Source: Microvirga subterranea (GTDB taxonomy: Bacteria; Pseudomonadota; Alphaproteobacteria; Rhizobiales; Beijerinckiaceae). From it: a DNA stretch of 64,000 bases. Both the position numbers and the translations under genes were made by a program. The notes beneath the pieces are model-generated. The model had not been told where the DNA came from. It saw only the letters and a program-made list of their open reading frames with translations, and made no database searches. Positions 45,436 through 55,483 of the stretch are shown in pieces (within the stretch, counting starts at the first letter, position 1; every line of letters begins with the position of its first letter). Where the stretch lies: contig NZ_QQBB01000001.1 in the NCBI RefSeq assembly GCF_003350535.1, positions 482,727 through 546,726 of the forward strand, in the 5' to 3' direction.

Positions 45436-45453
45436 GCGGGAGGCAACTCCCGC
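45436..45453 (-). other. Hairpin just after the LysR gene
   Basis: GCGGGAG / CTCCCGC around a four-base loop, three bases downstream of the lysR stop on the minus strand. There is no T-run. It may weakly separate the LysR transcript from the small ORF and ABC-F gene. Confidence 0.5.
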
Positions 45454-45456
45454 CGC

Positions 45457-46392
45457 CTATTCGGCGGAAGCGGCCGTCGCGATGACGGACTTCATCCAGC
45501 GGAGCGCAGGCTCCTGCTGGCCCGCCTGCGACCAGAGCAAGGTGAGGTCGGAGCGCCGCACCGGAGTCATCCGCAGGAGCCTTAAGGTCGGATGGCTGCG
45601 CACCAGCACGGCCGCGGTGTGGTCGGGCAGCGACGCGATCAGGTCGGTCCCGGTCAGCACCTCGCCGAGGCCCGCATAGCTCGACAGGAGCAGGGAGAAG
45701 TTGCGGCGCTTGCCGCTGCGGGCCAGGACCACGTCGAGATAATTCTGCATCACCGGCCACGGGAGCGGATAGACCTGAGGCTGGGAGAGATACGCGGCTG
45801 TCTCGATGGCGTCGGGCCCGTCGTAGAGGGCCGATTTCGGCCCGACCAGCACCACGAGCTCGTCCTCGCGCACCACGGCGGATCCCACGTTGTCGCTGGC
45901 AAGGGTGTGCCCGCCGACCGACAACACGAAGTCCACCCGGCCGCTCGCGAGGTCGTTCTCGTAGCTGCGCCGCTCGAAGGGCTCGACCGCGAGCGTCATG
46001 CCGGGAGCCGCCTCCCGCATGGCCGCGACGATGCGCGGGACGAGGCTGAGGTCGAGGGCGCCCGGCGCCACGATCCGGATGTTGCGGGTCGAGCGGGCGG
46101 GGTCGAAGGCCGCGTCGCTTGCCCGGGACGGGTCGAGCTGGAGATCGAGGCTCGCGGTGAAGACCGCCAGCGACCGTTCGAGGGCCGCTGCGCGGGGCGT
46201 CGGCACCATGAGGGCGCCCGAGCGCACGAAGAGCGGGTCCCCGAAGGCGCGCCGCAGGCGGGCGAGCGCGTGGCTTACGGCCGAGGGCGTGATGAAGAGC
46301 CGCTCGGCCGTGCGGGCGACGCTGCGCTCCTCCAGCATGCATCCCAGAACCTTCAGCAGGTTCAGGTCGAGCCGTCGCCAATCCATGAACAT
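45457..46392 (-). CDS. LysR-family regulator divergent from the beta-lactamase
   Basis: A 311-residue protein with an N-terminal winged helix (residues about 8-65: L-D-L-N-L-L-K-V-L, then T-P-S-A-V-S-H-A-L-A-R-L) and a LysR ligand domain. The layout with a divergent class A beta-lactamase copies the AmpR/BlaR-type pairing of Gram-negative bacteria. Overlapping dyads in the 102-base gap are the likely operator. Sequence style is closer to general NodD/LysR proteins than to classical AmpR, so the inducer is not assured to be a muropeptide. Confidence 0.88.
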   Translation of the reverse strand: MFMDWRRLDLNLLKVLGCMLEERSVARTAERLFITPSAVSHALARLRRAFGDPLFVRSGALMVPTPRAAALERSLAVFTASLDLQLDPSRASDAAFDPARSTRNIRIVAPGALDLSLVPRIVAAMREAAPGMTLAVEPFERRSYENDLASGRVDFVLSVGGHTLASDNVGSAVVREDELVVLVGPKSALYDGPDAIETAAYLSQPQVYPLPWPVMQNYLDVVLARSGKRRNFSLLLSSYAGLGEVLTGTDLIASLPDHTAAVLVRSHPTLRLLRMTPVRRSDLTLLWSQAGQQEPALRWMKSVIATAASAE

Positions 46393-46397
46393 TCCCC

Positions 46398-46422
46398 TGA
46401 ATGCGGTTCAGCCGGAGCTGAA
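46398..46422. promoter_or_regulatory. Overlapping dyads, candidate LysR operator of bla
   Basis: TGAA-N5-TTCA (46398-46410, a T-N11-A form) overlaps TTCAGC-N4-GCTGAA (46407-46422). Both lie between the divergent lysR and beta-lactamase starts. Confidence 0.55.
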
Positions 46423-46494
46423 GACATGTCACTTCATTCAGCATTCCGGCCCGGCTATAGCCGAGTTGCTTTCGCAACGACAGGGCTCTTCGCC

Positions 46495-47370
46495 ATGCCA
46501 TCAGGAACGAAAATCTCCATCACGCGCCGGACGGCGCTCGCCGGCTCCTTTCTGGCGATTCCAGCCCTCGCCGGCCGGGCCGCCGCGCAGGACCCGAAGG
46601 CCCGGCTCGCAGACCTGGAGCGCCGGCACGGCGGCCGCCTCGGGGTCGCCATCCTCGACACGCAGACCGGTCGGCGGATCGAGCACCGGGCCGGGGAACG
46701 GTTTGCCATGTGCAGCACGTTCAAGGCCGTGGCGGCCGCCCTCGTGCTCGCCCGGGTCGATCGCGGCGAGGAGCGCCTCGACCGCCACATGACCTTCACG
46801 AAGGCCGATCTCGTGCGCTGGTCGCCCGTGACGGAAAAGCACGTCGGCACCGGCATGACCATGGCTCAGATCTGCGAAGCGGCGATCACTTCGAGCGACA
46901 ACACCGCCGGCAACCTCATGCTCGAGAGCTTCGGCGGGCCTGCGGCCCTCACGGCTTATGCGCGCACGCTCGGGGATTCCATGACGCGCCTCGACCGGAT
47001 CGAGACCGCCCTGAACGAGGCGACGCCCGGGGACCCGCGCGACACCACCACGCCGGCCGCGATGCTCGGCACGATGGAGAAGCTGCTTCTCGGAGAGGCC
47101 CTGTCGGGTCCTTCGCGCGAGCAGCTCACTGCCTGGCTCGTCGCCAATAAGACCGGCGACAGGCGCATCCGGGCGGCGTTGCCGCGGGACTGGCGCGTCG
47201 GCGACAAGACCGGCACCGGCGACAACGGCGCCGCCAACGACATCGCGATCCTCTGGCCGCCCGGCCGCGGCTCTATTCTGATCGCCGCCTACTATGCCGA
47301 GGCCAAGGCGACGGACGAGCAGCGCAACGCGGTGCTGGCGGACGTCGGACGGGTCGCCGCGACCCTGTAG
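46495..47370 (+). CDS. Class A beta-lactamase
   Basis: A 291-residue serine beta-lactamase. Active-site motifs are complete: S-T-F-K (Ser at residue 74, the Ambler Ser70), S-D-N, E-T-A-L-N (Glu166 and Asn170) and K-T-G. A twin-arginine signal (I-T-R-R-T-A-L-A-G) indicates Tat export. A Cys precedes the active Ser as in some carbapenemases, but the partner Cys after K-T-G is missing (T-G-D-N-G-A-A-N-D), so the disulfide of that group cannot form. The substrate range is unknown. Divergent from a LysR gene. Confidence 0.93.
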   Translation: MPSGTKISITRRTALAGSFLAIPALAGRAAAQDPKARLADLERRHGGRLGVAILDTQTGRRIEHRAGERFAMCSTFKAVAAALVLARVDRGEERLDRHMTFTKADLVRWSPVTEKHVGTGMTMAQICEAAITSSDNTAGNLMLESFGGPAALTAYARTLGDSMTRLDRIETALNEATPGDPRDTTTPAAMLGTMEKLLLGEALSGPSREQLTAWLVANKTGDRRIRAALPRDWRVGDKTGTGDNGAANDIAILWPPGRGSILIAAYYAEAKATDEQRNAVLADVGRVAATL

Positions 47371-47385
47371 GAGGCTGGGTCGGGA

Positions 47386-48066
47386 TCAAGCGTTCCGCGG
47401 CCTAGTCCCGAAGATCGCGCTCCCCACCCGCACATGGGTGGCGCCGAGCTGGATCGCCTCGTCGAAATCGGCGCTCATGCCCATGGACAGGGTTTTCAGG
47501 CCCTGGCGCTTGGCGATCTGGTTGAGCAGGGCGAAATGCGGCGAGGGCGGGTCCTCGGCCGGCGGGATGCACATGAGCCCTTCGATCTCCAGGCCGTAGG
47601 TCGTGCGGCAGGCCTCCAGGAAGGCGTCGATGTCGCCGGGCGCCACGCCGCCCTTCTGCGGCTCCTCGCCGGTGTTCACCTGGACCAGCAGGCGGGGCTT
47701 CCTGCCCGACTTCCCGATCTCCTTGGCGAGCGCCTCGGCGAGCGAGGGCCGGTCGAGGGTGTGGATCGCGTCGAAGAGGGCCACCGCCTCCTTGGCCTTG
47801 TTCGACTGCAGCGGCCCGATGAGGTGGAGCTCGACGTCCGCGTAGCGCTCGCGTAAGCCGGGCCACTTGGTCTTGGCCTCCTGCACGTAGTTTTCGCCGA
47901 AGACCCGCTGGCCTGCCGCCAGCACGGGCTCGATGTCCTCCGCCGGAAAGGTCTTGGACACCGCCACCAGGGTGACGGAGGCCGGGTCGCGGTCGTAGTC
48001 GGACGCGGCGCGCCGGATGGCGGCGCGCACCTCGTTCAGGCCTTGGACCGGGTCGTGATCGCTCAT
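47386..48066 (-). CDS. YggS/PipY-family PLP-binding protein
   Basis: A 226-residue alanine-racemase-fold protein. The PLP lysine is in V-A-V-S-K-T-F near residue 35; other family blocks are F-G-E-N-Y-V-Q-E and H-L-I-G-P-L-Q-S-N-K, and S-M-G-M-S-A-D-F near the end. It maintains vitamin B6 and amino-acid balance and has no known catalysis. The start at 48066 follows GAGAGG; an ATG six bases earlier is possible. It is convergent with bla. Confidence 0.92.
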   Translation of the reverse strand: MSDHDPVQGLNEVRAAIRRAASDYDRDPASVTLVAVSKTFPAEDIEPVLAAGQRVFGENYVQEAKTKWPGLRERYADVELHLIGPLQSNKAKEAVALFDAIHTLDRPSLAEALAKEIGKSGRKPRLLVQVNTGEEPQKGGVAPGDIDAFLEACRTTYGLEIEGLMCIPPAEDPPSPHFALLNQIAKRQGLKTLSMGMSADFDEAIQLGATHVRVGSAIFGTRPRNA

Positions 48067-48191
48067 ATGCATCCTCTCGGGGGCCCTCACGCGCGCGAAG
48101 CCGTTGACCGCGCGGGAGAGCTGTGTCCTAGTCCGCCGCAACCCGGCGGCGCAAGCCGCTTCGACTTTTAGCTGACGGATAGTGACGAAAA

Positions 48192-50816
48192 ATGAGGCCT
48201 GAGCGCTACAACGCCAAGGAAGCCGAGCCGAAATGGCGGAAGGTCTGGAACGAGCGCGACCTGTTCAAGACCCCCAACAACGACCCGCGGCCGAAATACT
48301 ACGTGCTCGAGATGTTCCCGTATCCGTCCGGGCGCATCCACATGGGCCACGTCCGCAACTACACCATGGGCGACGTGGTGGCGCGCTACAAGCGCGCCAA
48401 GGGCTTCAACGTGCTGCACCCGATGGGCTGGGACGCCTTCGGCATGCCGGCCGAGAACGCCGCCATGCAGAACAAGGTCCACCCGAAGGAATGGACCTAC
48501 GCCAACATCGCCACCATGCGGGCGCAGCTGCAGTCCATGGGCCTGGCCATCGACTGGAGCCGCGAGATCGCAACCTGCGATCCGTCCTACTACAAGCACC
48601 AGCAGCGCATGTTCCTGGACTTCCTGGAGGCCGGCCTCGTCGACCGCAAGACCGCGAAGGTGAACTGGGACCCGGTGGACCAGACCGTGCTGGCCAACGA
48701 GCAGGTGATCGACGGGCGCGGCTGGCGCTCGGGCGCCCTGGTGGAGAGCCGCGAGCTCACCCAGTGGTTCTTCAAGATCACCGACTATGCCGAGGACCTG
48801 AACGCGAAGCTCGAGGAGCTGGACCGCTGGCCCGAGAAGGTGCGCCTGATGCAGCGCAACTGGATCGGCCGCTCCGAGGGCCTGCTGGTCCGCTTCGCGC
48901 TGCAGCCCGACACGACCCCGAACGGCGAGAGCGAGCTCGAGATCTACACCACGCGCCCCGACACCCTGTTCGGCGCGAAGTTCATGGCGGTCGCGCCCGA
49001 CCATCCGCTGGCCCGCGCCGCTGCCGAGAAGAACCCGGAGCTCGCCGCCTTCATCGAGGAGTGCAAGCGCATCGGCACCGCCCAGGAGGCGATCGAGAAG
49101 GCGGAAAAGCTCGGCTTCGACACCGGCATCCGGGCGCAGCACCCGTTCGACCCGAACTGGACGCTGCCTGTCTACGTCGCGAACTTCATCCTGATGGAAT
49201 ACGGCACCGGCGCCATCTTCGGCTGCCCGGCCCACGACCAGCGCGACCTGGACTTCGTGAACAAGTACGGCCTGGGCAACACCCCCGTGGTGTGCCCGCC
49301 GGACACGGATCCGGCCGCCTTCGTGATCACCGACGAGGCCTATGACGGCGAAGGCCGGATGATCAATTCCCGCTTCCTGGACGGCATGACGATCCAAGAG
49401 GCCAAGGAGGAGGTCGCCCGCCGCCTGGAATCCGAGACCCGCGCCAACCGCCCGGTGGGCGAGCGCAAGGTCAATTTCCGCCTGCGCGACTGGGGCATCT
49501 CGCGCCAGCGCTACTGGGGCTGCCCGATCCCGATCATCCACTGCGATGCCTGCGGCGTCGTGCCGGTGCCGAAGGACCAGCTGCCTGTGGTGCTGCCCGA
49601 GGACGTCTCCTTCGACGTGCCCGGCAACCCGCTCGACCGGCACCCGACCTGGAAGCACGTGGACTGCCCGCATTGCGGCGGGAAGGCCCGGCGCGAGACC
49701 GACACCATGGACACCTTCGTGGACTCGTCCTGGTACTTCGCGCGCTTCACCGATCCGGACCTCGCGGACCTGCCGGTGGAGCGGTCGGTGGTCGATTCCT
49801 GGCTGCCGGTGGACCAGTATATCGGCGGCATCGAGCACGCGATCCTGCACCTGCTCTATTCGCGCTTCTTCACCCGCGCGATGAAGAAGGCCGGCCACGT
49901 GAGCCTGGACGAGCCCTTCGCGGGCCTGTTCACGCAGGGCATGGTGGTGCACGAGACCTACAAGGACCAGAGCGGCGCCTGGGTGCTGCCCGGCGACGTG
50001 CGCATCGAGTCCGACGGCGCGAACCGCAAGGCGGTCCACGTGACGACCGGCGCGCCGATCGAGATCGGTTCGATCGAGAAGATGTCGAAGTCCAAGAAGA
50101 ACACGGTCGATCCGGACGAGATCATCGCGTCCTACGGGGCCGACACGGCGCGCTGGTTCATGCTGTCCGACTCGCCGCCGGAGCGCGACGTGATCTGGAC
50201 CGAGGAAGGCGTGCAGGGCGCGGGCCGCTTCGTGCAGCGCGTATGGCGCCTCGTGGGCGAGATCGCCGACCGCAGCGCCGCGGCCGGCGACGGCGCCGCA
50301 GCCGAGGGACCCATCGGCACCGCCGTCCGCAAGGCCGCCCACAAGGCCCTCGCGGCCGTCGAGGAGGACGTGGAGCGCCTGCGCTTCAACCGCTGCGTGG
50401 CGCAGATCTACGAGCTCGCCAACAGCCTGCAGGACCTGCTGGCCCGCTCCAAGAACGCCGACGAGCCGGGCCTGGCCGAGGCCTTCCGCGAGGCCGGCCG
50501 CATCTTTGTGCAGTTGCTCGCCCCGATGATGCCGCACCTCGCCGAGGAATGCTGGCAAAGCTTGAGCCAGCCGGGCCTGGCGGCCGAGGCCGCATGGCCG
50601 GCGGTGGAGCGCTCCCTGCTGGTGGAGGACACCATCACACTGCCGGTGCAGGTCAACGGCAAGAAGCGCGCCGACGTCACCGTCGCCCGCGACGCGGATC
50701 AGTCCGCCATCGAGGCGGCCGTGCTCTCGCTTGACGCCGTGCAAAAGGCTATGGAAGGCAAGCCTGCCCGCAAGATCATCGTCGTTCCCCAGAGGATCGT
50801 GAATGTCGTCGCTTAA
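48192..50816 (+). CDS. leuS: Leucyl-tRNA synthetase
   Basis: An 874-residue class I synthetase. HIGH motif as [11 protein letters not shown] near residue 42, the CP1 editing domain (about 220-415) with the T-T-R-P-D-T-L-F-G motif, and KMSKS as E-K-M-S-K-S-K-K-N near residue 630. It charges tRNA-Leu. The stop overlaps the lptE start by 14 bases. leuS-lptE-holA is a conserved alphaproteobacterial order. Confidence 0.97.
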   Translation: MRPERYNAKEAEPKWRKVWNERDLFKTPNNDPRPKYYVLEMFPYPSGRIHMGHVRNYTMGDVVARYKRAKGFNVLHPMGWDAFGMPAENAAMQNKVHPKEWTYANIATMRAQLQSMGLAIDWSREIATCDPSYYKHQQRMFLDFLEAGLVDRKTAKVNWDPVDQTVLANEQVIDGRGWRSGALVESRELTQWFFKITDYAEDLNAKLEELDRWPEKVRLMQRNWIGRSEGLLVRFALQPDTTPNGESELEIYTTRPDTLFGAKFMAVAPDHPLARAAAEKNPELAAFIEECKRIGTAQEAIEKAEKLGFDTGIRAQHPFDPNWTLPVYVANFILMEYGTGAIFGCPAHDQRDLDFVNKYGLGNTPVVCPPDTDPAAFVITDEAYDGEGRMINSRFLDGMTIQEAKEEVARRLESETRANRPVGERKVNFRLRDWGISRQRYWGCPIPIIHCDACGVVPVPKDQLPVVLPEDVSFDVPGNPLDRHPTWKHVDCPHCGGKARRETDTMDTFVDSSWYFARFTDPDLADLPVERSVVDSWLPVDQYIGGIEHAILHLLYSRFFTRAMKKAGHVSLDEPFAGLFTQGMVVHETYKDQSGAWVLPGDVRIESDGANRKAVHVTTGAPIEIGSIEKMSKSKKNTVDPDEIIASYGADTARWFMLSDSPPERDVIWTEEGVQGAGRFVQRVWRLVGEIADRSAAAGDGAAAEGPIGTAVRKAAHKALAAVEEDVERLRFNRCVAQIYELANSLQDLLARSKNADEPGLAEAFREAGRIFVQLLAPMMPHLAEECWQSLSQPGLAAEAAWPAVERSLLVEDTITLPVQVNGKKRADVTVARDADQSAIEAAVLSLDAVQKAMEGKPARKIIVVPQRIVNVVA

Positions 50817-51330
50817 TTTCAGGGGCCTTGCCCGCGTCGCTCTCGTCGCGGGCCTCTCTCTCGGCCTGTCCGCCTGCTTCCGTCCCCTCCACGGGCCGAC
50901 GGCCTCCGGCCAGTCGCTGCAAACCATGCTGGCCTCAATCGATGTGCCAGAGATTGACTGGCCGGAGGCCTATGCCCGCTTCGGCCATTACCTGCGCAGC
51001 GAGCTGATCTACGCCCTCAATGGATCGGGCCAGGACCTGCCAAAGCGCTACGTGCTGAACCTGTCATATACCCAGTCGATCAGCACGCCGGTGGTCGACA
51101 GCGTGTCCGGGCGCGCGCTTTCGGCGACGCTCACGGGCAGCCTCACCTACACCCTGAAGGAAGGCCCGACGGTGATCACCACCGGCGTCGCGACAGAGTC
51201 GGCCTCCTACGACCGCTTCGAGCAGCGCTTCGCCACCGTGCGCGCCGGCCGCGACGCGGAGATCCGCCTCGCCAAGGAGCTGGCCGAGCAGGTCAAGACC
51301 CGCCTGCAGGCGGAACTCTCGCGCCGGTAA
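50803..51330 (+). CDS. lptE: LPS-assembly lipoprotein LptE
   Basis: A 175-residue lipoprotein. The signal sequence ends in the lipobox L-S-A-C with Cys at residue 25. The body matches the alphaproteobacterial LptE family (short, with T-G-S-L-T-Y-T-L in the centre). LptE plugs the outer-membrane LptD pore that inserts LPS. It overlaps the leuS end, and holA follows after six bases. Confidence 0.87.
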   Translation: MSSLNFRGLARVALVAGLSLGLSACFRPLHGPTASGQSLQTMLASIDVPEIDWPEAYARFGHYLRSELIYALNGSGQDLPKRYVLNLSYTQSISTPVVDSVSGRALSATLTGSLTYTLKEGPTVITTGVATESASYDRFEQRFATVRAGRDAEIRLAKELAEQVKTRLQAELSRR

Positions 51331-51336
51331 GCCGCT

Positions 51337-52356
51337 ATGGTGGCCGTGAAAGCCGGTGACGTGGAAGGGGCGCTGCGGCGCCCTGATCCGCGCATCGGCG
51401 TCTTCCTGTTCTACGGACCGGACATCGGCCTCATCAACGAGCGCGCCAAGGCCCTGGCCGAACGCTCGGTGACCGACCCGGCCGATCCGTTTCAGCTGAT
51501 CCGCATCGACGGCGACGACATCGCGGCCGATCCCGGCCGCCTCGCAGACGAGGCCGGCACCATGGGGCTGTTCGGCGGCAAGCGTGCCCTGTGGATCAAG
51601 TCGACCTCGCGCAACATCGCGCCTGCCGTCGACGCCGTCCTCAAGGGCGAATTGCAGGACACGGTGATCGTGATCGAGGGCGGCGACCTCCAGAAGTCCT
51701 CGCCCCTGCGCACCCTCTGCGAGAAGTCCCAAAAGGCGCTCGCCCTCCCGTGCTACGCGGATTCAGGGAAAGACCTCGGGGCGGTCGTGGACGAGACCCT
51801 GAAGCAGAACGGCTTTTCCATCGGCCGCGAGGCGCGCACCGCGCTGCTGGCGAGCCTCGGCGGCGACCGCCTCGCCACCCGTGGCGAGCTCGCCAAGCTG
51901 ATGCTCTATGCCCGCGGCCAGTCCGAGATCACCCTGGCGGACGTGGACGCGATCATGAGCGACGTGTCGAGCCTTGCCATGGATTCGGTGGTCGACGCCG
52001 CCTTCGGGGGCGACGGCACCGGCCTCGAGACCGGCTCCCGCCGGCTCGCGGCGGAAGGCGTGAACGCCTCCACCGTGCTCGGCGCCGCCCTCCGTCATGC
52101 CCTGATGCTGCTGCCGGCCCGTCTTTCGGTCGAGGAGGGCCGGCCGGTCGGCGCGGTGGTCGAGGGCATGCGCTCCCTGCATTTCCGCCGCAAGCCCCAG
52201 ATCGAGCGCCATCTTCAGCGCTGGACCTCCGACAGCCTCCGGCATGCGATCCAGCTCCTGCAGACGAGCCTACTGGAAACCCGTCGCCTGTCCGACCTGG
52301 ACGACACGATCGCGGCCAAGACCCTGCTCGACCTGGCACGGGCGGCCCGGCGGTAG
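51337..52356 (+). CDS. holA: DNA polymerase III delta subunit
   Basis: A 339-residue clamp-loader subunit. The N-terminal segment V-F-L-F-Y-G-P-D-I-G-L-I, a central D-L-Q-K-S-S-P-L-R motif and the C-terminal L-L-E-T-R-R-L-S-D match HolA. It opens the beta clamp in the replisome. The ATG follows GGTAAGCC weakly; the tight spacing to lptE suggests coupling. Confidence 0.92.
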   Translation: MVAVKAGDVEGALRRPDPRIGVFLFYGPDIGLINERAKALAERSVTDPADPFQLIRIDGDDIAADPGRLADEAGTMGLFGGKRALWIKSTSRNIAPAVDAVLKGELQDTVIVIEGGDLQKSSPLRTLCEKSQKALALPCYADSGKDLGAVVDETLKQNGFSIGREARTALLASLGGDRLATRGELAKLMLYARGQSEITLADVDAIMSDVSSLAMDSVVDAAFGGDGTGLETGSRRLAAEGVNASTVLGAALRHALMLLPARLSVEEGRPVGAVVEGMRSLHFRRKPQIERHLQRWTSDSLRHAIQLLQTSLLETRRLSDLDDTIAAKTLLDLARAARR

Positions 52357-52406
52357 ATCGGCGCAGCGCCGCGGCACCCTCTCGGGGCTTTGCGCGTTGA
52401 TCCGGC

Positions 52407-53420
52407 ATGACCGAAACCCTCAGGCTCGGCTCCGTCCCGGTTCAGCGACCTCCCGGCGTCGTCGCTTCCGCGGTCTATGCGGGCGGACGACGGATCACCG
52501 AGATCCCGATCGAGCAGGCCGGCGAGTGGTCGCGCAAGCCCGACCACATGGTCTGGATCGGCCTCCACGAGCCGAGCCTCGACCTCCTGCGGCAGGTCCA
52601 GGCCGAGTTCGGCCTCCACGACCTCGCCATCGAGGACGCCCTCAAGGCGCACCAGCGGCCCAAGGTCGAGCAATATGGCGAGGCCCTGTTCGTGGTGGCC
52701 CGGACGGCACAGATGCTCGACGGGCGCATCGCCTTCGGGGAGACGCACCTGTTCGTCGGACGCGGCTACGTGGTGTCGGTCCGGCACGGCGCGTCCACAT
52801 CCTACACCCCGGTGCGCGAGCGCTGCGAGGCGGCCCCGAAGGCCCTGTCGGCCGGCGAGGATTTCATCCTCTATGCGATCCTCGACTTCATCGTCGACAA
52901 TTACATGCCGGTGATCGAGACCATCCAGGCCGAGGTCGAGGAGATCGAGGACGGGATCCTGGCGGTCCAGTTCTCGCAGGACCAGGTGACGCGCCTGTAC
53001 CAGCTCCGCCGCGACCTGCTGCGCCTGCGCAACGCCGTCGTGCCGCTGGTGGAGGTATGCCGTCGGCTCGAGCATCCGGGCCTGCCGGGGATCGACGCCA
53101 CGATGCATCCGCTCTTCCGGGACGTGTCCGACCATATCCGCCGGGTCCAGGAGGAGATCGAGTCCTTACGCGAGGTGCTGGCCTTCGCGTTCGAGACCAG
53201 CCTGATGACCGGTCAGGCCCAGCAGACCGAGATTACCCGCAAGCTCGCGGCCTGGGCGGCCATTCTGGCGGTTCCGACCGCCGTCGCCGGCATCTACGGC
53301 ATGAACTTCGACGCCATGCCGGAGCTGCATTGGAAATACGGCTATGCGGTCGTGCTGGCGGCGATCATCCTGGTCTGCGCGTGGCTCTACCGGCGCTTCA
53401 GGCTCAATCACTGGCTATAA
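52407..53420 (+). CDS. corA: CorA-type magnesium/cobalt transporter
   Basis: A 337-residue CorA channel. The cytoplasmic N domain is followed by two C-terminal helices, the first ending in the invariant Y-G-M-N-F selectivity motif near residue 290. It moves Mg2+ (also Co2+ or Ni2+) down its gradient. It is on the same strand as holA but 50 bases apart. It is convergent with the acetyltransferase gene. Confidence 0.95.
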   Translation: MTETLRLGSVPVQRPPGVVASAVYAGGRRITEIPIEQAGEWSRKPDHMVWIGLHEPSLDLLRQVQAEFGLHDLAIEDALKAHQRPKVEQYGEALFVVARTAQMLDGRIAFGETHLFVGRGYVVSVRHGASTSYTPVRERCEAAPKALSAGEDFILYAILDFIVDNYMPVIETIQAEVEEIEDGILAVQFSQDQVTRLYQLRRDLLRLRNAVVPLVEVCRRLEHPGLPGIDATMHPLFRDVSDHIRRVQEEIESLREVLAFAFETSLMTGQAQQTEITRKLAAWAAILAVPTAVAGIYGMNFDAMPELHWKYGYAVVLAAIILVCAWLYRRFRLNHWL

Positions 53421-53435
53421 GACCGCCGATGAGTC

Positions 53436-54281
53436 TCACCCGAGCTCGAAGGTGGTGATGCCGTAGATCCGCGCCAGCGGCAGGCTGGGCGCGGGCCCGC
53501 GGTACATGCGGGCCGTCTCGAAGACCGGCGCGAGCCCGTGGCGAGTGGCGAGCCGGACGGCCGCCTCGTTCGGCTCCGGCAGGTCTAGGAAGACCGGTGC
53601 GCCGCCAGCCTTCGCCCCGAGAGCCCGGAACAGGAGGTCGGCCGCCTCCTCATGGTCGGCGAAGAGCGGCCCGATCTTGAAGCCGCTCCCGCATTCGCGC
53701 ACGACGCCGTAGCCCCTCAGCGCCCCCTCCTCCACGAAGGCCAGGGCGGCACGGCGGTCCGGCCGGAGCCAGCAGCGCAGGAAGGATTCCCGCGGGGCCG
53801 GAAAGAGCGACCGGTCATAGGCGAGGACCGCTTCCGTGAGCGTCGGCCCGACCGCCTGGAGGCGGATGTCGGACGGGGCCTGGAGCGCCGGTGTCCCGCC
53901 GTAGCGCACGTTGCGGTGCGCCAGGACGAAACCGGATCTGGCGTAGTTCGGCTGCTGCGCCACGACCCCGTCGAGGCCGACGGTGCAGCCGTCGAGATGC
54001 GCCATGCCCTCCTGCCAGAGCCGGCGCCCGAAGCCGCGCCCGCGCTGGTCCGGCCGGACGATGTAGAGGCCCAGGAATCCGAAGCCCGCGGAGTAGCGCA
54101 CGACCGAGATCGACGCCACCGGCTCATCGCCGAGATAGCCGACCAGGAACCCGTCCGGGTCGGCGGCCTGGAAGCACTCGGCATCCTTCAGACCGGGGTT
54201 CCAGCCCTCCGCCGCCGCCCGTTGGAGCGCAAGATCGAGGTCCGCCCGATCCATGACCCGGATGGTCAGTTCAGGGTCCAT
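53436..54281 (-). CDS. GNAT-family acetyltransferase with C-terminal extension
   Basis: A 281-residue protein. A GNAT domain (residues about 5-130) shows the acetyl-CoA loop R-P-D-Q-R-G-R-G-F-G-R-R-L near residue 78. The C-terminal half (about 140-281) is like the GNAT-associated domain seen in YitI-type proteins. The substrate is unknown. It lies 33 bases after the TctC-type gene on the same strand and is probably co-transcribed with it. Confidence 0.83.
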   Translation of the reverse strand: MDPELTIRVMDRADLDLALQRAAAEGWNPGLKDAECFQAADPDGFLVGYLGDEPVASISVVRYSAGFGFLGLYIVRPDQRGRGFGRRLWQEGMAHLDGCTVGLDGVVAQQPNYARSGFVLAHRNVRYGGTPALQAPSDIRLQAVGPTLTEAVLAYDRSLFPAPRESFLRCWLRPDRRAALAFVEEGALRGYGVVRECGSGFKIGPLFADHEEAADLLFRALGAKAGGAPVFLDLPEPNEAAVRLATRHGLAPVFETARMYRGPAPSLPLARIYGITTFELG

Positions 54282-54314
54282 GGCGCCTCTCCCGTCCGGG
54301 CCGGCACGCCAGGG

Positions 54315-55313
54315 TCAATCGACCTTGGCGCCGGAGGCCTTCACCACCTTGGCCCATTTCTCGTGCTCCGCCTTTACGTAAGCCGCGAGCTCGTCCGGGC
54401 TCATCGGCTTGATCTCGCCGCCGAGATCCGCGAAGCGCTTCTGGAGCTCCGGGGTTTCCAGCGCCTTGCGGACCTCCTGGTTCAGCCTGGCGACGATCTC
54501 GGGCGGGGTGCCCTTCGGGGCGAAGAGCGCGAACCAGCTCGAGGCCTCGAAGCCGGGCAGGCCCGCTTCCGCCAGGGTCGGCCTGTCGGGGATGGCCGGC
54601 GAGCGCTGGGCCGAGGTGACGGCGAGGGCTCTGAGGTTGCCGGCGCGGACCTGCTCGATGGAGGACGGCAGGTTGTCGAACATCACGTCCACCTGGCCGC
54701 CGATGAGGTCGTTTACGGCCGGGCCGCTGCCGCGATAGGGCACGTGCGGCATCTCGATCCCGGTCATCTGCTTGAACAGCTCGCCCGAGAGATGGATCGA
54801 GGTGCCGTTGCCCGAGGACGCCATGGTGAACTTGCCGGGCGCGGCCTTCGCCTCGGCGATGAACTCCTGCACGCTTGTCGCCTTCACCTTCTTGGGGCTC
54901 ACCACCATCAGGTTCGGAACGCCCGCCACATAGGCCACGGGCGCGAAGTCGGTGAGCGCATCGTAGGGCATCTTGGCGTAGAGGCTCGGATTGATCGCGT
55001 GGGTGCCGACCGTTCCCATGACGAGCGTGTAGCCGTCGGGCTCCGCCTTCGCGACCGCGTCGGTGCCGATGTTGCCCCCTGCCCCGCCGCGGTTGTCGAT
55101 GATGAACTGCTGCCCCAGCGACCCGGACAGCTTCTCGCCCACGAGCCGGGCGAAGATGTCGGTGGTGCCGCCCGCCGTGAAGGGCACGATGAGGCGCACC
55201 GGACGCTGCGGATAGGCCGCTTGCGCGAAGGCGACGCCCGTCGTCAGGGTGGCGGTGAGGCCGAGGGCGAGGCCCAGCATGAGGCGGCGGGTCGGGCTTG
55301 AGGCGAAAGGCAT
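54315..55313 (-). CDS. TctC/Bug-family tripartite tricarboxylate transporter substrate-binding protein
   Basis: A 332-residue exported binding protein with a signal peptide (cleavage near A-F-A-Q-A). Family features: Y-P-Q-R-P-V-R-L-I-V-P-F-T-A-G-G-T-T-D and N-R-G-G-A-G-G-N-I-G. Such proteins deliver carboxylates to TctAB transporters or act as sensors; no tctA/B genes are nearby, so it is an orphan Bug protein. The start at 55313 follows AGGGAG. Confidence 0.9.
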   Translation of the reverse strand: MPFASSPTRRLMLGLALGLTATLTTGVAFAQAAYPQRPVRLIVPFTAGGTTDIFARLVGEKLSGSLGQQFIIDNRGGAGGNIGTDAVAKAEPDGYTLVMGTVGTHAINPSLYAKMPYDALTDFAPVAYVAGVPNLMVVSPKKVKATSVQEFIAEAKAAPGKFTMASSGNGTSIHLSGELFKQMTGIEMPHVPYRGSGPAVNDLIGGQVDVMFDNLPSSIEQVRAGNLRALAVTSAQRSPAIPDRPTLAEAGLPGFEASSWFALFAPKGTPPEIVARLNQEVRKALETPELQKRFADLGGEIKPMSPDELAAYVKAEHEKWAKVVKASGAKVD

Positions 55314-55483
55314 GGCGGCTCCCTGGGTATTTGTGTCGTTGGGATGATGACGTTGGGTCACAACTCGCCATGAGAGCGCAGCCGCCAATGGAGGGCAACC
55401 CGGAAGGCTCCTGTTACGCGGCGTTCAGAAAGTCGCGGTATGGGTTGTACCCGATCGGCTCGCGCGCGGGAGGATGTGCCTTG

